64,000 nt of DNA from Rhizobium sophorae (GTDB lineage Bacteria > Pseudomonadota > Alphaproteobacteria > Rhizobiales > Rhizobiaceae), in assembly GCF_013087515.1 (NCBI RefSeq), contig NZ_JABFCN010000002.1, positions 99,696-163,695 on the forward strand, given 5' to 3'. A program made the position numbers and the translations under genes. Of this stretch, positions 34,985-44,422 are shown piece by piece. Position 1 is the stretch's first letter. Each line of letters begins with the position of its first letter. A model generated the notes under the pieces. That model ran no database searches and was not told where the DNA came from. It saw nothing but the letters and a program-made list of their open reading frames with translations.

Positions 34985-35890
34985 ATGAAGATTGCAATCG
35001 ATCCCTTTATGCATCGCCACCTCTCACTCGAAGAATTGCCCTCGAAAGTGGCTGAACTCGGATACGAGTGGATAGAGCTCAGCCCGCGGGCCGATTTTCT
35101 CGAGTGGTTCAAGGCGCCGCGCGTGTTTCCGGCCCGCGCCAAGGCATTCAAGAAAGCGCTTTCCGATGCCAATGTCGGCATTGCCTCGATCCTGCCGATG
35201 TATCGGTGGGCCTCGAACGATGAAAATGAGCGGCAAGCTGCCGTCAAGCACTGGAAGCGCGCCATCGAGATCAGTGTCGAACTCGGCGTCGACACGATGA
35301 ACTCGGAATTCGGCCGTGGACCTCATCCGGACAAGGGTTCGTGCTACTGCTGCCATACCGGCTCCATGATCGAGGCCTGCGAAGACGCCTGGTGGCGCTC
35401 GATGGAAGAGTTGGTGCCGATCTTTGAAAAGGAAGGCATAAACCTGCACGTCGAACCGCATCCCGAGGATTGGTGCGAAACCCTGCAGCCGGCGCTCGAT
35501 ATCATCAGGACGGTCAACTCGAAGAACGTCAAGTTCCTCTATTGCGCGCCGCACACCTTCTACTTCGGCGATGACACCAAGGCGATGCTCCAGGAAGCAA
35601 AGGACGTGCTCGCCCACGTGCATGTCGGCGACACCTTCAATCACAAGGCCTCCTCGGGGCTCCGCTACATCCTCAATCCTCCCGGCACGCAAGCCAGGGT
35701 GCATCAGCACCTGAACATCGGCCAAGGCGAGGTTCCCTGGGAAGATTTCTTCAGCACGCTGGCGGAGATCGGGTTCGACGGCATCATGACCGCATGCGTT
35801 TTCGCCTGGGAGGACAAGGCCGACCACTCCGGCAAGTTCATGCGCGCCGAAATGCAGCGCTTCGTCGACAAGTACTGGACCGCGAAATAA
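34985..35890 (+). CDS. Sugar phosphate isomerase/epimerase family protein (IolH/IolE-like)
   Basis: A 301-residue xylose-isomerase-like TIM barrel, starting MKIAIDPFMHRHLSLEELPSKVAELGYEWIELS. Metal-site style residues appear in LHVEPHPEDW, HVHVGDTF and the terminal TACVFAWED. A cluster CYCCHTG (about residues 119-125) is unusual for the family. It belongs with inositol-catabolic IolH/IolE-type proteins. It is the first enzyme gene behind the transporter, 92 bases after the ATPase. It probably isomerises or dehydrates a cyclitol or keto-sugar intermediate. Confidence 0.87.
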   Translation: MKIAIDPFMHRHLSLEELPSKVAELGYEWIELSPRADFLEWFKAPRVFPARAKAFKKALSDANVGIASILPMYRWASNDENERQAAVKHWKRAIEISVELGVDTMNSEFGRGPHPDKGSCYCCHTGSMIEACEDAWWRSMEELVPIFEKEGINLHVEPHPEDWCETLQPALDIIRTVNSKNVKFLYCAPHTFYFGDDTKAMLQEAKDVLAHVHVGDTFNHKASSGLRYILNPPGTQARVHQHLNIGQGEVPWEDFFSTLAEIGFDGIMTACVFAWEDKADHSGKFMRAEMQRFVDKYWTAK

Positions 35891-36008
35891 CGCGCGATGC
35901 CCCTCTAGCGGTTCGCGATGCAGCCAGGCGATTGGCGCGAGCGACCGCGACCGGGGGTCTGCCCGGAACGCTTAAACATCACAGACATCATTCCTGGAAG
36001 GACAGAAG

Positions 36009-37181
36009 ATGATCAACGGAGAAAGATCCATCGAGCGCCCCCTGCGCTGGGGCATGGTCGGCGGCGGCCGCACCGGGCAGGTGGGCTACAAGCATAGAAC
36101 CGGCGCCCAGCGGGACGGCACCTACCGGCTCATCTGCGGAGCCTTCGATCTCGACGCCGAGCGCGGACGCGACTTCGGCACGAAGATCGGCGTCGCTGCG
36201 GACAGATGCTATGGCGACTATAAGGAGCTGATCGCCAAGGAGGCAGGGCGTAAGGACGGTGTCGAGGTCGTCTCGATCGCCACGCCGAACTTCACCCACT
36301 ACGAGATCACCAAGGCGTGCCTGGAAGCCGGTCTTCACGTCATCTGCGAAAAGCCGCTGTTCTTCACCGTCGCCGAATGCGACGAGGTCGCCAAGCTGGC
36401 CGAAGAGAAGGGCCTGATCGTCGGCGTCACCTACGGCTTCACCGGCCATCCGCTGGTTCATCAGATGGCGGCCATGGTCAAGAAGGGCATGCTCGGCGAT
36501 ATCCGCATCGTCGACATGCAATATTCCCACGGCTTCAACGCGGGCGACGATGTCGGTGCCGGCGAAGCGGTGAAATGGCGCACCAATCCCAAGACGGCTG
36601 GCCCGACCTTCGTTCTGGGCGATATCGGCACGCACCTCTACTATCTCTCAGAAGTGGTGCTGCCGCATATGAAGATCGAAAAGCTGCTGTGCGACCGCAA
36701 GGCCTTCATTCCGACCCGTGCGCCACTCGAAGACCACGCGACCGTTCTCATGCATTACGACAACGGCGCCCGCGGCCGTCTCTGGGTGTCCTCGGTGAAT
36801 GCCGGCAATATGGGTTCGCAGCGCTACCGTTTCGTCGGCTCCAAGGCCTCCGTCGAATGGTCCGATTCCCATCCCGACCAGTTGATTTACGAAGTGCAGG
36901 GTGAACCGAACCGCACCTTGCATCACGGCATGCCCTACCTCGAAGAGGAGAGCCTCGCCTGCGATCGCATGGGCGCGCTGCACACCGAAGGCCTGGGCGA
37001 CAGCTGGGCGAACATCTACCTCTGGATTGCCCAGGCGATCGACGCAAAACGCCGCGGCGACGAGGCCTTCCTCAAGGGCCATCATTATCCCGGCATCGAA
37101 GCCGGCACCGAAGGCGTGCGCTGGCTGGAAAACTGCGTCCGTTCGGCGGACGCAGGTTCGGCCTGGGTCGAGTTCAAGTGA
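36009..37181 (+). CDS. Gfo/Idh/MocA-family NAD(P)-dependent oxidoreductase
   Basis: A 390-residue dehydrogenase. The N-terminal Rossmann domain reads LRWGMVGGGRTGQVGYKHR, with TPNFTHYEITKACLEAGLHVICEKPLFFT giving the EKP lysine that is catalytic in the family. The C-terminal sheet domain contains GDIGTHLYYLSEVVL, with the conserved Asp and His of the catalytic set. Members oxidise inositols, rhizopines and sugars. A good GGAAGGACAGAAG leader supports the start. The flanking barrels, IolC and IolD make a cyclitol substrate likely. Confidence 0.92.
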   Translation: MINGERSIERPLRWGMVGGGRTGQVGYKHRTGAQRDGTYRLICGAFDLDAERGRDFGTKIGVAADRCYGDYKELIAKEAGRKDGVEVVSIATPNFTHYEITKACLEAGLHVICEKPLFFTVAECDEVAKLAEEKGLIVGVTYGFTGHPLVHQMAAMVKKGMLGDIRIVDMQYSHGFNAGDDVGAGEAVKWRTNPKTAGPTFVLGDIGTHLYYLSEVVLPHMKIEKLLCDRKAFIPTRAPLEDHATVLMHYDNGARGRLWVSSVNAGNMGSQRYRFVGSKASVEWSDSHPDQLIYEVQGEPNRTLHHGMPYLEEESLACDRMGALHTEGLGDSWANIYLWIAQAIDAKRRGDEAFLKGHHYPGIEAGTEGVRWLENCVRSADAGSAWVEFK

Positions 37182-37260
37182 TCCACCAGGGGGCGCGCCG
37201 GATCTCCTCCATCCTCCTCCCAAGGCGCGTCCCCAATCCTCTCTTTAGAAAGACTACGAG

Positions 37261-38202
37261 ATGAAACTTTCAATCTGCACCGATGTCATGGGCAACCTTT
37301 CTTTCACCGACATGCTCGACAAATGCGTCAAACTCGGCGTCGAGGGCATCGAGATGACCGGTGGCGGCTGGTCGCGCGCGCCGCATTTCCGGGCCGACGA
37401 ATTGCTTGCCGATAAGGGGCTCCTGAAAACCAGGCTCAAGGAAATCGAAGCCCGCGGCCTGGAGATTGCCGCCCTCAATTGCTCGGCAAATCCGCTCGAT
37501 CCGGGCGAGATGGGCAAGCGTCACCGCAAGGAGATGGAGCAGACGATCCGTCTTGCCGGCGAAATCGGCGTCAAGACGATCGTGACGATGTCCGGCCTGC
37601 CGGAAGCCGCCCCCGGCGACACGGTGCCGAACTGGCTCGTCTATACCAAGAGCTGGCCCGACGAAATGCCGGAGCGTGACCGCTACCAGTGGGAAGACCG
37701 CGCCTTCCCCCTCTGGCACGACCTGGTGAAGCTCGCGAAGGAGGTCGGTGTCGAGAGATATGCGCTCGAAAACTTCTCGGCAATGCTGGTCTGGAACCCG
37801 GAAACCCTGTTCCGCCTGCGCAACGAGGTCGGCCCGTCCGTCGGCATGAACCTCGACCCCAGCCATCTGTTCTGGAAGGGCGCCGACCCGATCGCCTCCG
37901 CCCGTGCTCTGGGCGATGCCATCCATCATTGCCATGGCAAAGATACTCGCATCGAGCGCGGCCTCGCCGACGTCAACGGCTTGCTCGAGCTCAAGGACGT
38001 AACCGACGTCGCCAACCGCACCTGGAACTATGTCGCCGTCGGCGCCGGCCATGACCTGCAATGGTGGAAGGAGTTCTTCTCGGTGGTGCGCATGGTCGGC
38101 TACAACGATTGGGTCAGCCTCGAGATGGAAGACTTCACCATGTCGACCGAGGCGGGCATCCAATCCTCCATCGACGCGTTGCAGGCAACGATCAGCCGCT
38201 GA
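37261..38202 (+). CDS. Sugar phosphate isomerase/epimerase family protein
   Basis: A 313-residue TIM barrel, starting MKLSICTDVMGNLSFTDMLDKCVKLGVEGIEMTGGGW. Barrel-end residues suited to bind a metal are seen in ERYALENFSAMLVW, VGMNLDPSHLFWKG (Asp and His), HCHGKDTRIE and the terminal WVSLEMEDFTM (Glu). This spacing matches the IolE/hydroxypyruvate isomerase-like superfamily. It sits between the MocA-type dehydrogenase and the IolC-type kinase, so it plausibly performs the 2-keto-inositol dehydratase or epimerase step of this variant pathway. Confidence 0.88.
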   Translation: MKLSICTDVMGNLSFTDMLDKCVKLGVEGIEMTGGGWSRAPHFRADELLADKGLLKTRLKEIEARGLEIAALNCSANPLDPGEMGKRHRKEMEQTIRLAGEIGVKTIVTMSGLPEAAPGDTVPNWLVYTKSWPDEMPERDRYQWEDRAFPLWHDLVKLAKEVGVERYALENFSAMLVWNPETLFRLRNEVGPSVGMNLDPSHLFWKGADPIASARALGDAIHHCHGKDTRIERGLADVNGLLELKDVTDVANRTWNYVAVGAGHDLQWWKEFFSVVRMVGYNDWVSLEMEDFTMSTEAGIQSSIDALQATISR

Positions 38203-38323
38203 TGGGCAGGCGCGGGCGGTCATCCGCCCGCGCGCCCTTGCATTCGCAGTTTTTTCTGAAGAGGCCGACGATGCCCAACCCGATCACCATGACCGAATTC
38301 AATACTATTGCGAGGAAACCGAC

Positions 38324-40237
38324 ATGACCAAGACATTGGACGTGATCACCATCGGGCGAGCCGGCGTCGACCTCTATGGGGCACAGGTCGGAGGACGGCT
38401 GGAGGATATGGGATCCTTCGAAAAATATATCGGCGGCAGTCCGACCAACATCGCCTGCGGCACGGCCCGACTGGGCCTCAAATCGGCGCTGATCTCCCGG
38501 GTGGGCGATGAGCATATGGGCCGATTCATTCGCGAGGAGCTTGCCCGGCATGGCGTCGATGGCAGGGGCGTCGTGACGGATCCCGAGCGGCTGACGGCAC
38601 TCGTCATTCTCGGAATCCGGGACGAAGAACGTTTCCCGTTGATATTCTACCGGGAAAATTGCGCCGACATGGCGCTTTGCGAGAAGGATATCGACGAGGC
38701 TTTCGTTTCCAGCGCTCGTTCGGTGCTGGTGACGGGAACGCATCTGTCGCATCCGCGCACGGAAGCCGCCGTGCTGAAGGCGCTCGGCTTTGCCCGCAAG
38801 CATGGCGCCAGGACGGCTCTCGACATCGACTATCGTCCAAATCTTTGGGGGGTGGCCGGCCATGGCGAGGGGGAAAGCCGCTATGTGGCAAGCGGGCAGG
38901 TGACCAAAAAGCTCCAGACGACGCTTCATCTGTTCGATTTGATTGTCGGGACAGAGGAAGAATTCCACATCGCCGGCGGGACGACCGATACCGTGGCGGC
39001 ACTGCGGGCCGTGCGCGCCGTGACTGCGGCGACGCTCGTCTGTAAACGCGGCGCCAAGGGGGCGGTCGCATTCGAAGATGCGATACCGGATAATCTGGAC
39101 GAGGGCATTTCGGGCGAAGGTTTCCCGGTCGAAGTCTTCAACGTTCTCGGTGCCGGAGACGGCTTTTTTGCCGGGCTGCTGAAGGGCTGGCTTGATGGCG
39201 AGGATTGGCCGACCGCACTCAGATACGCCAATGCCTGTGGCGCTTTTGCAGTCTCTCGTCACGGCTGCACGCCGGCCTATCCGTCACTTCAGGAGCTGAA
39301 TTTCTTCCTCGAGCGCGGCATGACGCGCCCCGATCTGCGCAATGATCCCGAGCTGGAGCAGATACATTGGTCGACCAACCGGCATGGCGACTGGTCTGAG
39401 ATGCGAGTCTTCGCCTTCGATCACCGGATGCAGCTCGAAAGCATGGCGGGCTACACGCCGTCGAAGGGCGGCGCCTTCAAGGAGCTTTGCCTTGAAGCGG
39501 CACTCAAGGTGCAGAACGGGCGTTCCGGCTACGGAATCCTCTGCGACGACCGGATCGGCCGACGCGCACTCCACGCTGCCTCCGGGAGCGGCCTTTGGAT
39601 CGGCAGACCCTGCGAATGGCCGGGGTCTCGGCCGCTTAGCCTGGAGCCGTCACTCGGTCCCGATTGCGGGGGGCTTTCGGATTGGGCGCGCGAGAACGTC
39701 GTCAAGGTGCTCTGCTTCTGCCACCCCGATGACGACGATGCGACCTGGGCCCGGCAACTGGCGGAAGTGCAGCGGCTTTACGTGGCCTCGCGGCGCAACA
39801 GGCTGGAATTCCTGCTCGAGGTCATCCCTTCCAAGGTCGCAAGCATCACCACGGACACGACCGCGACGCTGATCCGCCGCTTCTACGCCGAAGGCATTTA
39901 TCCTGACTGGTGGAAGCTGGAACCGATGGACGAGCCCGAAGCCTGGACGCAGGTCTGTGCCGCCATCGAGGAAAACGATCGTCATACAAGAGGGATCGTG
40001 GTCCTCGGCCTGGATGCGCCGGAGGACGTGTTGAAGGCGAGCTTCGAAGTTGCCGCGAGCTTCCCGCTCGTCAAGGGATTTGCCGTCGGCCGGACAATCT
40101 TCGGCTCCGTCGCCCGCGGCTGGTTCGAGGGCTCGATCAGTGATGAAGAGGCCGTCGAAGAGATGGCGAAACGATATTCCCGGCTTTGCACGATCTGGGA
40201 CGGCGCGCGGGCGCGCGTGCAGGAGGCAGCAGAATGA
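38324..40237 (+). CDS. iolC: Bifunctional 5-dehydro-2-deoxygluconokinase / DUF2090 protein (IolC type)
   Basis: A 637-residue fusion. Residues 1 to about 330 form a PfkB sugar kinase (MTKTLDVITIGRAGVDLYGAQ, GGSPTNIACGTARLGL, and the catalytic NVLGAGDGFFAGLLKGWL). Residues from about 340 form a DUF2090 aldolase-like barrel (EMRVFAFDHRMQLESMAG, CHPDDDD, FLLEVIPSK). This is the common rhizobial form of IolC, which phosphorylates 5-dehydro-2-deoxy-D-gluconate in inositol breakdown. The upstream in-frame extension was rejected in favour of the ATG behind GAGGAAACCGAC. It is coupled to iolD by an ATGA overlap. Confidence 0.9.
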   Translation: MTKTLDVITIGRAGVDLYGAQVGGRLEDMGSFEKYIGGSPTNIACGTARLGLKSALISRVGDEHMGRFIREELARHGVDGRGVVTDPERLTALVILGIRDEERFPLIFYRENCADMALCEKDIDEAFVSSARSVLVTGTHLSHPRTEAAVLKALGFARKHGARTALDIDYRPNLWGVAGHGEGESRYVASGQVTKKLQTTLHLFDLIVGTEEEFHIAGGTTDTVAALRAVRAVTAATLVCKRGAKGAVAFEDAIPDNLDEGISGEGFPVEVFNVLGAGDGFFAGLLKGWLDGEDWPTALRYANACGAFAVSRHGCTPAYPSLQELNFFLERGMTRPDLRNDPELEQIHWSTNRHGDWSEMRVFAFDHRMQLESMAGYTPSKGGAFKELCLEAALKVQNGRSGYGILCDDRIGRRALHAASGSGLWIGRPCEWPGSRPLSLEPSLGPDCGGLSDWARENVVKVLCFCHPDDDDATWARQLAEVQRLYVASRRNRLEFLLEVIPSKVASITTDTTATLIRRFYAEGIYPDWWKLEPMDEPEAWTQVCAAIEENDRHTRGIVVLGLDAPEDVLKASFEVAASFPLVKGFAVGRTIFGSVARGWFEGSISDEEAVEEMAKRYSRLCTIWDGARARVQEAAE

Positions 40238-42069
40238 CAACGATACGACTGACCGCCGCGCAGGCCATGATGAAATGGCTCTCGGTCCAGATGACCGAGG
40301 ATGGCGAACGCTTCATCGAAGGCGTCTGGGCGATCTTCGGTCATGGCAACGTCGCCGGCATCGGAGAGGCGCTGCATGGAATTGGCGATGCCCTTCCCAC
40401 ATGGCGCGGCCAGAACGAACAAACCATGGCGCATGCGGCGATCGCTTATGCGAAGACACTGAAGCGCCGGCGCGCCCAGGCCGTGACATCCTCGATCGGC
40501 CCCGGCGCCACCAATATGGTCACGGCTTGCGCGCTTGCTCATGTCAACAGATTGCCCGTGCTGTTCATACCCGGCGATGTGTTCGCCAATCGCCGCCCCG
40601 AGCCGGTGTTGCAGCAGATCGAGGATATGAACGACGGAACCGTCAGCACCAATGACTGCTTCCGGCCGGTCTCGGCCTATTTCGACCGGATCGCCCGCCC
40701 CGAGCATCTCCTGACCTGCCTGCCGCGAGCCCTGGCCGTCATGACCGATCCCGGCAGTTGCGGCCCGGTCACGCTGGCATTCTGCCAGGATGTGCAAGCA
40801 GAGCTCTATGACTACCCGGAAGCCTTTTTCGAACCGAAGGTATGGCGCATCCGCCGTCCCGAACCGGATCCGCGGGAGGTCGAAGATCTCGCCGAGGCCA
40901 TCCGGGCTGCGCGCAGGCCGGTCATCATATCAGGCGGCGGCGTCATCTATTCTGAGGCCGAGGCCGAACTCGCTGCATTCGCGGAGAAGCATCATATCCC
41001 ATTTGTCGAAACACAAGCCGGGAAGGGCGCCAACAGCTGGGAGCACCCGCTGAATTTCGGGTCGCCTGGTGTGACCGGATCGGCGTCGGCCAATGCGCTT
41101 TGCGCCGACGCGGACCTCGTGATCGGCATCGGCACCCGCTTCCAGGATTTCACCACAGGCAGTTGGGCGCTTTTCCGCAATCCCTCGCGCCGGCTCGCTT
41201 CGATCAACCTTGCCGGATACGACGCGACCAAGCATTCGGCACTGCCCTGCGTCGGCGATGCCAGGGTCACGCTGGCGCGCCTGTCCGCGACGCTCGAGGC
41301 GTATCGCGGGCCAGGCGTCGATGCCGGGAGCAGGACCGATTGGCACAAAACGGTCGAGCGCGTGACAGCGGCGCCGGAAGCGGACGGGCCTGGAAACCTG
41401 CCCACCGATGCGCAGGTCATCGGCGCCGTGCAGCGGGTGGCGACGGAAAAGTCCGTGGTCATGTGCGCGGCCGGCACCATGCCGGGCGCATTGCAGGTGC
41501 TATGGCAATCTGCCAAGGGCGGATACCACATGGAATATGGTTTCTCCTGCATGGGTTACGAAGTGGCGGGCGCCATGGGCATCAAGCTCGCGCGCCCCGA
41601 CAAGGACGTCATCTGCTTCGTCGGCGACGGCTCCTACATGATGGCCAACTCGGAACTCGCAACCGCCGTCATGCGGCGGGTGCCCTTCACCATCGTGTTG
41701 ACCGACAACCGCGGTTACGGCTGCATCAACCGTCTTCAGATCGAATGCGGGGGCGCTGAGTTCAACAACATGTACAAGGACTGCAATGTCGACGTGCAGC
41801 CCGAGATCGATTTTGTCGCACATGCCGCCTCGATGGGCGCCCATGCCGAAAAGATAGGGTCCATCGCCGAGCTCGAGGCACGCATCGTGGCGGCGCGGCA
41901 ACGGAACATTCCGAGCGTTCTGGTGATCGACACCGATGCGGTTCCCGGAACCGACGCAGGCGGCCACTGGTGGGACGTTGCCGTTCCGCAGGTCGGCGGG
42001 CCGAAGCGGCTCGATCAGGCGCGCGCGCGTTACAACCAGAATGCCGCCAATCAACGCGCGTTTGATTGA
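40234..42069 (+). CDS. iolD: 3D-(3,5/4)-trihydroxycyclohexane-1,2-dione hydrolase (IolD)
   Basis: A 611-residue thiamine-diphosphate enzyme. It starts TTIRLTAAQAMMKWLSVQ, the IolD opening, and continues with GVWAIFGHGNVAGIGEAL, SSIGPGATNMVTACALAH and the ThDP/Mg motif VGDGSYMMANSELATAVMRR ending near DNRGYGCINRLQ. IolD opens the cyclohexane-dione ring in inositol catabolism. Its presence is the strongest evidence that the cluster degrades an inositol or a related cyclitol. The start overlaps the kinase stop. Confidence 0.94.
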   Translation: MTTIRLTAAQAMMKWLSVQMTEDGERFIEGVWAIFGHGNVAGIGEALHGIGDALPTWRGQNEQTMAHAAIAYAKTLKRRRAQAVTSSIGPGATNMVTACALAHVNRLPVLFIPGDVFANRRPEPVLQQIEDMNDGTVSTNDCFRPVSAYFDRIARPEHLLTCLPRALAVMTDPGSCGPVTLAFCQDVQAELYDYPEAFFEPKVWRIRRPEPDPREVEDLAEAIRAARRPVIISGGGVIYSEAEAELAAFAEKHHIPFVETQAGKGANSWEHPLNFGSPGVTGSASANALCADADLVIGIGTRFQDFTTGSWALFRNPSRRLASINLAGYDATKHSALPCVGDARVTLARLSATLEAYRGPGVDAGSRTDWHKTVERVTAAPEADGPGNLPTDAQVIGAVQRVATEKSVVMCAAGTMPGALQVLWQSAKGGYHMEYGFSCMGYEVAGAMGIKLARPDKDVICFVGDGSYMMANSELATAVMRRVPFTIVLTDNRGYGCINRLQIECGGAEFNNMYKDCNVDVQPEIDFVAHAASMGAHAEKIGSIAELEARIVAARQRNIPSVLVIDTDAVPGTDAGGHWWDVAVPQVGGPKRLDQARARYNQNAANQRAFD

Positions 42070-42140
42070 AAGACAGGAACTTGGCTCTCAGCCTGGATGC
42101 TCCCGCGACACGGCGGACGCCTGCGCTCAAAAGATCAGTC

Positions 42141-42178
42141 TGGACACTATTATGGACACATGTTCTATAAAATGGACA
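42141..42178. promoter_or_regulatory. Three TGGACA repeats before the unassigned TIM-barrel gene
   Basis: TGGACA occurs at 42141, 42153 and 42173, and TGTTC-N8-GGACA forms an imperfect dyad (42161-42178). The same word, as TGTCCA/TGGAC, builds the long dyad in the IclR intergenic region near 51.6 kb. These are candidate binding sites for that IclR protein, placing the following gene in its regulon. Confidence 0.4.
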
Positions 42179-42197
42179 AATTCGACGGGAGCACGCC

Positions 42198-43382
42198 ATG
42201 CATCTTTCCATGTGGACTTACCCCTGGGACATCCAGGACCAGGGGCTTGCAGCACTCGCCGTCGACCTTCGCGACCGTGCGGGCCTGACGACGGTCAGCT
42301 TGGCGACCTCCTATCACGCCGGCCGGTTCCTGCAGCCGCGCAGCCCGCGGCAGAAGGCCTATTTCCCCGAGGACGGGACCGTCTACTTCCGGCCGGATGA
42401 AAGCCTGTGGCGGGATAAGCTGATCCGGCCGCTGATGGCCACGAATGTTGCCGAGCGTGGCGACATGCTGGAAGCCCTCGTCCAGGGACGCGAGGCGACG
42501 GGCCTCAAGGTCTCCTGCTGGACGGTCTGCCTGCACAATACCCGCCTCGGCATGCTGCATCCCGATCACGTGACGCGGAACGCCTTCGGCAATCCCAACT
42601 ATTACAATCTTTGCCCCTCCAGCCCGGCGGCGCGGGACTATGCCGTCACCCTCGTGCGCGACATCACGACGAACTACCGGCCCGACATGGTGGAACTCGA
42701 AAGCCCGAACTTCATGGGATTCGCGCATGAATATCATCACGAAAAAGACGGCGTCGGCCTGAATGCCGAAGATGATTTCCTGCTGTCGCTCTGCTTCTGC
42801 GACCATTGCACGATGCGCGCCGAAAAGGCCGGGGTTCCGGTCGACGGCGCGCGCCGGTCGGTCGCGCGCTTCATCGCCGAACTCTGCGAACGGGCAGTCC
42901 CGGAACGGCAATTCCCCGACTTTCCGGCAGCCGGTATCTATGCCTTTCGCGACCATCCCGATCTGCATGCCTATCTCACCTGGCGCAGCGAACCGGTGAC
43001 CAGCCTGATCGGCGAGATCAAGGCGGCCGCCGACCCGGCGACTCGCATCGTGCTCATCGACCTGAAGGACGGCTGGCTCGGCGGCGCCGATCTCGCAGCG
43101 GTCGGCAAGGTCTGCGACGGGGCAATCCTCTGCTGCTACGATATGGAACCGGTTGCCGTCGGCGATGTCATCCGCACCGGCCGGGCGGCGATCGGGCCGG
43201 GAAAATTCCTCGGGGTGGGCCTGCGCGTCTTCTATCCGGAGGTTGGCGGGCCTGAGATCCTGGCCGCACGCACCAAGGCCGCCGTCGATGCCGGCGCCGA
43301 CGGCGTGAACTTCTACAATTATGGCCTGATACCCGCAAAGCGCCTCGACTGGGTCAAGACAGCGGTCGACGCAATCACTTGA
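42198..43382 (+). CDS. Unassigned TIM-barrel / glycosidase-like protein with CxCxxC motif
   Basis: A 394-residue soluble protein that I cannot assign to a characterised family. It starts MHLSMWTYPWDIQDQGLAAL, has barrel-like strands (TVSLATSYHAGRFLQP, VSCWTVCLHN, PDMVELESPNFMGFAHEYHH) and a C-terminal GVNFYNYGLIPAKRLDWVKT. A CFCDHC cluster (Cys199, Cys201, Cys204) recalls the metal- or structure-stabilising cysteines of some putative glycosyl-hydrolase-like proteins. It follows iolD by 128 bases with its own putative operator repeats and ends 15 bases from the convergent deacylase gene. A ribosome site GGGAG is present. Confidence 0.75.
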   Translation: MHLSMWTYPWDIQDQGLAALAVDLRDRAGLTTVSLATSYHAGRFLQPRSPRQKAYFPEDGTVYFRPDESLWRDKLIRPLMATNVAERGDMLEALVQGREATGLKVSCWTVCLHNTRLGMLHPDHVTRNAFGNPNYYNLCPSSPAARDYAVTLVRDITTNYRPDMVELESPNFMGFAHEYHHEKDGVGLNAEDDFLLSLCFCDHCTMRAEKAGVPVDGARRSVARFIAELCERAVPERQFPDFPAAGIYAFRDHPDLHAYLTWRSEPVTSLIGEIKAAADPATRIVLIDLKDGWLGGADLAAVGKVCDGAILCCYDMEPVAVGDVIRTGRAAIGPGKFLGVGLRVFYPEVGGPEILAARTKAAVDAGADGVNFYNYGLIPAKRLDWVKTAVDAIT

Positions 43383-43397
43383 ACGGATCAGCGCTGC

Positions 43398-44411
43398 TCA
43401 GGATGCGATGGGTTCGGCGACCTGGATCAGGCAGTCGCCGGCCTGGCTGTCGCAATGCAGCCGGTGGGAAATGACGATACCGCTTTCGGCAAAGCGCAGC
43501 TCTTCCTCCGGCTGCTCCAGCCGTTCGAGGTCATGATACCATCCGGCAAGGTCGCCGGCGGAAACGGTGGCGCCGAGGGCAACGGCCGGCTCGAACCAGC
43601 CTCTGCGGTACGCATAGATGCCCTGGCTGTGCCGGGAGAGCGACAGCAGCTGCAATGGCCCGGGCTCGGCGAGCGGTACGCGCGACAGGACCGGGCGCCC
43701 AACGATGCCGAGTGTGACGAGCAGCCGGTCGAGCGCCGCCGCCGTGAAACCCATTGTCTCAGGCGTCACGGTGCCGCCGCCGCCGAATTCGCCGGAAAGA
43801 CCGACGGTTCCGGCCCTTGCCGCAGCCCCCATCGATGTCGGTGCTGTCGGCCCGTTATCGGCGATGAAGGCATGCGCCGCACCCATGGCGCGCATCAGCA
43901 AAACGGATCGTTCGAAGCGGACGGCATCGGCCTGCCGCTCGATCAGCGTGCAGGGCAGGTGCGCCATGGAGGTACCGCCTGAATGCAGGTCGAGCATGAC
44001 GTCATGGCGCGGAAAGAGTTCATGTTCTAGGAAATGAGCCAGGCGCGCCGTCGGCGAGCCGTTGGGATCGCCGGGAAAGGCCCGATTGAGGTTCCCGCCG
44101 TCGAAGGGCGAGCAGCGCCTGGCCGCCATCGCCGCCGGCAGGTTCGCCATCGGCAGGATGGTGACGGCGCCGCGGATTTCAGCGACATCAAGCAGCCGCA
44201 TCAGCCGGCCGAGTTGGAGTTCGCCCTCATATTCGTCACCATGGTTGCCGGCCATCAGCAGCAAAGACGGCCCCTCGCCATTTTTCAGGCGAAGGATCGG
44301 AATGCGGATCTGATAATAGGGCGACCGATCGATCGAATAGGGAATGGCGAGGTGGCCGGCCTGCCGGCCCTCGCGCGAAAAGTCGATCGGATTGACGAGA
44401 CCGCTATGCAT
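43398..44411 (-). CDS. Succinylglutamate desuccinylase/aspartoacylase family deacylase
   Basis: A 337-residue zinc carboxypeptidase-like deacylase. Metal and active-site elements are LLLMAGNHGDEYEGELQLGRL (His and Glu ligands), NRAFPGDPNGSPTARLAHFLE and MLDLHSGGTSM (second His), followed by the LSGEFGGGGTV region with a catalytic Glu. The C-terminal barrel domain (GIYAYRRGWFEPAVALG) fits the DoeB/N-acyl-diaminobutyrate deacylase group. A GTG overlapping the RidA stop is an alternative start giving 5 more residues; I chose the ATG. It is the last gene of the operon and suggests an N-acylated amino compound is processed. Confidence 0.87.
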   Translation of the reverse strand: MHSGLVNPIDFSREGRQAGHLAIPYSIDRSPYYQIRIPILRLKNGEGPSLLLMAGNHGDEYEGELQLGRLMRLLDVAEIRGAVTILPMANLPAAMAARRCSPFDGGNLNRAFPGDPNGSPTARLAHFLEHELFPRHDVMLDLHSGGTSMAHLPCTLIERQADAVRFERSVLLMRAMGAAHAFIADNGPTAPTSMGAAARAGTVGLSGEFGGGGTVTPETMGFTAAALDRLLVTLGIVGRPVLSRVPLAEPGPLQLLSLSRHSQGIYAYRRGWFEPAVALGATVSAGDLAGWYHDLERLEQPEEELRFAESGIVISHRLHCDSQAGDCLIQVAEPIAS

Positions 44412-44422
44412 GATGTTTCCAG

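Noticed and set aside
38192..39262. A 356-codon minus-strand frame opposite the IolC kinase domain.
   Set aside because: The PfkB motifs are on the other strand, and this frame has no start signal and no domain.
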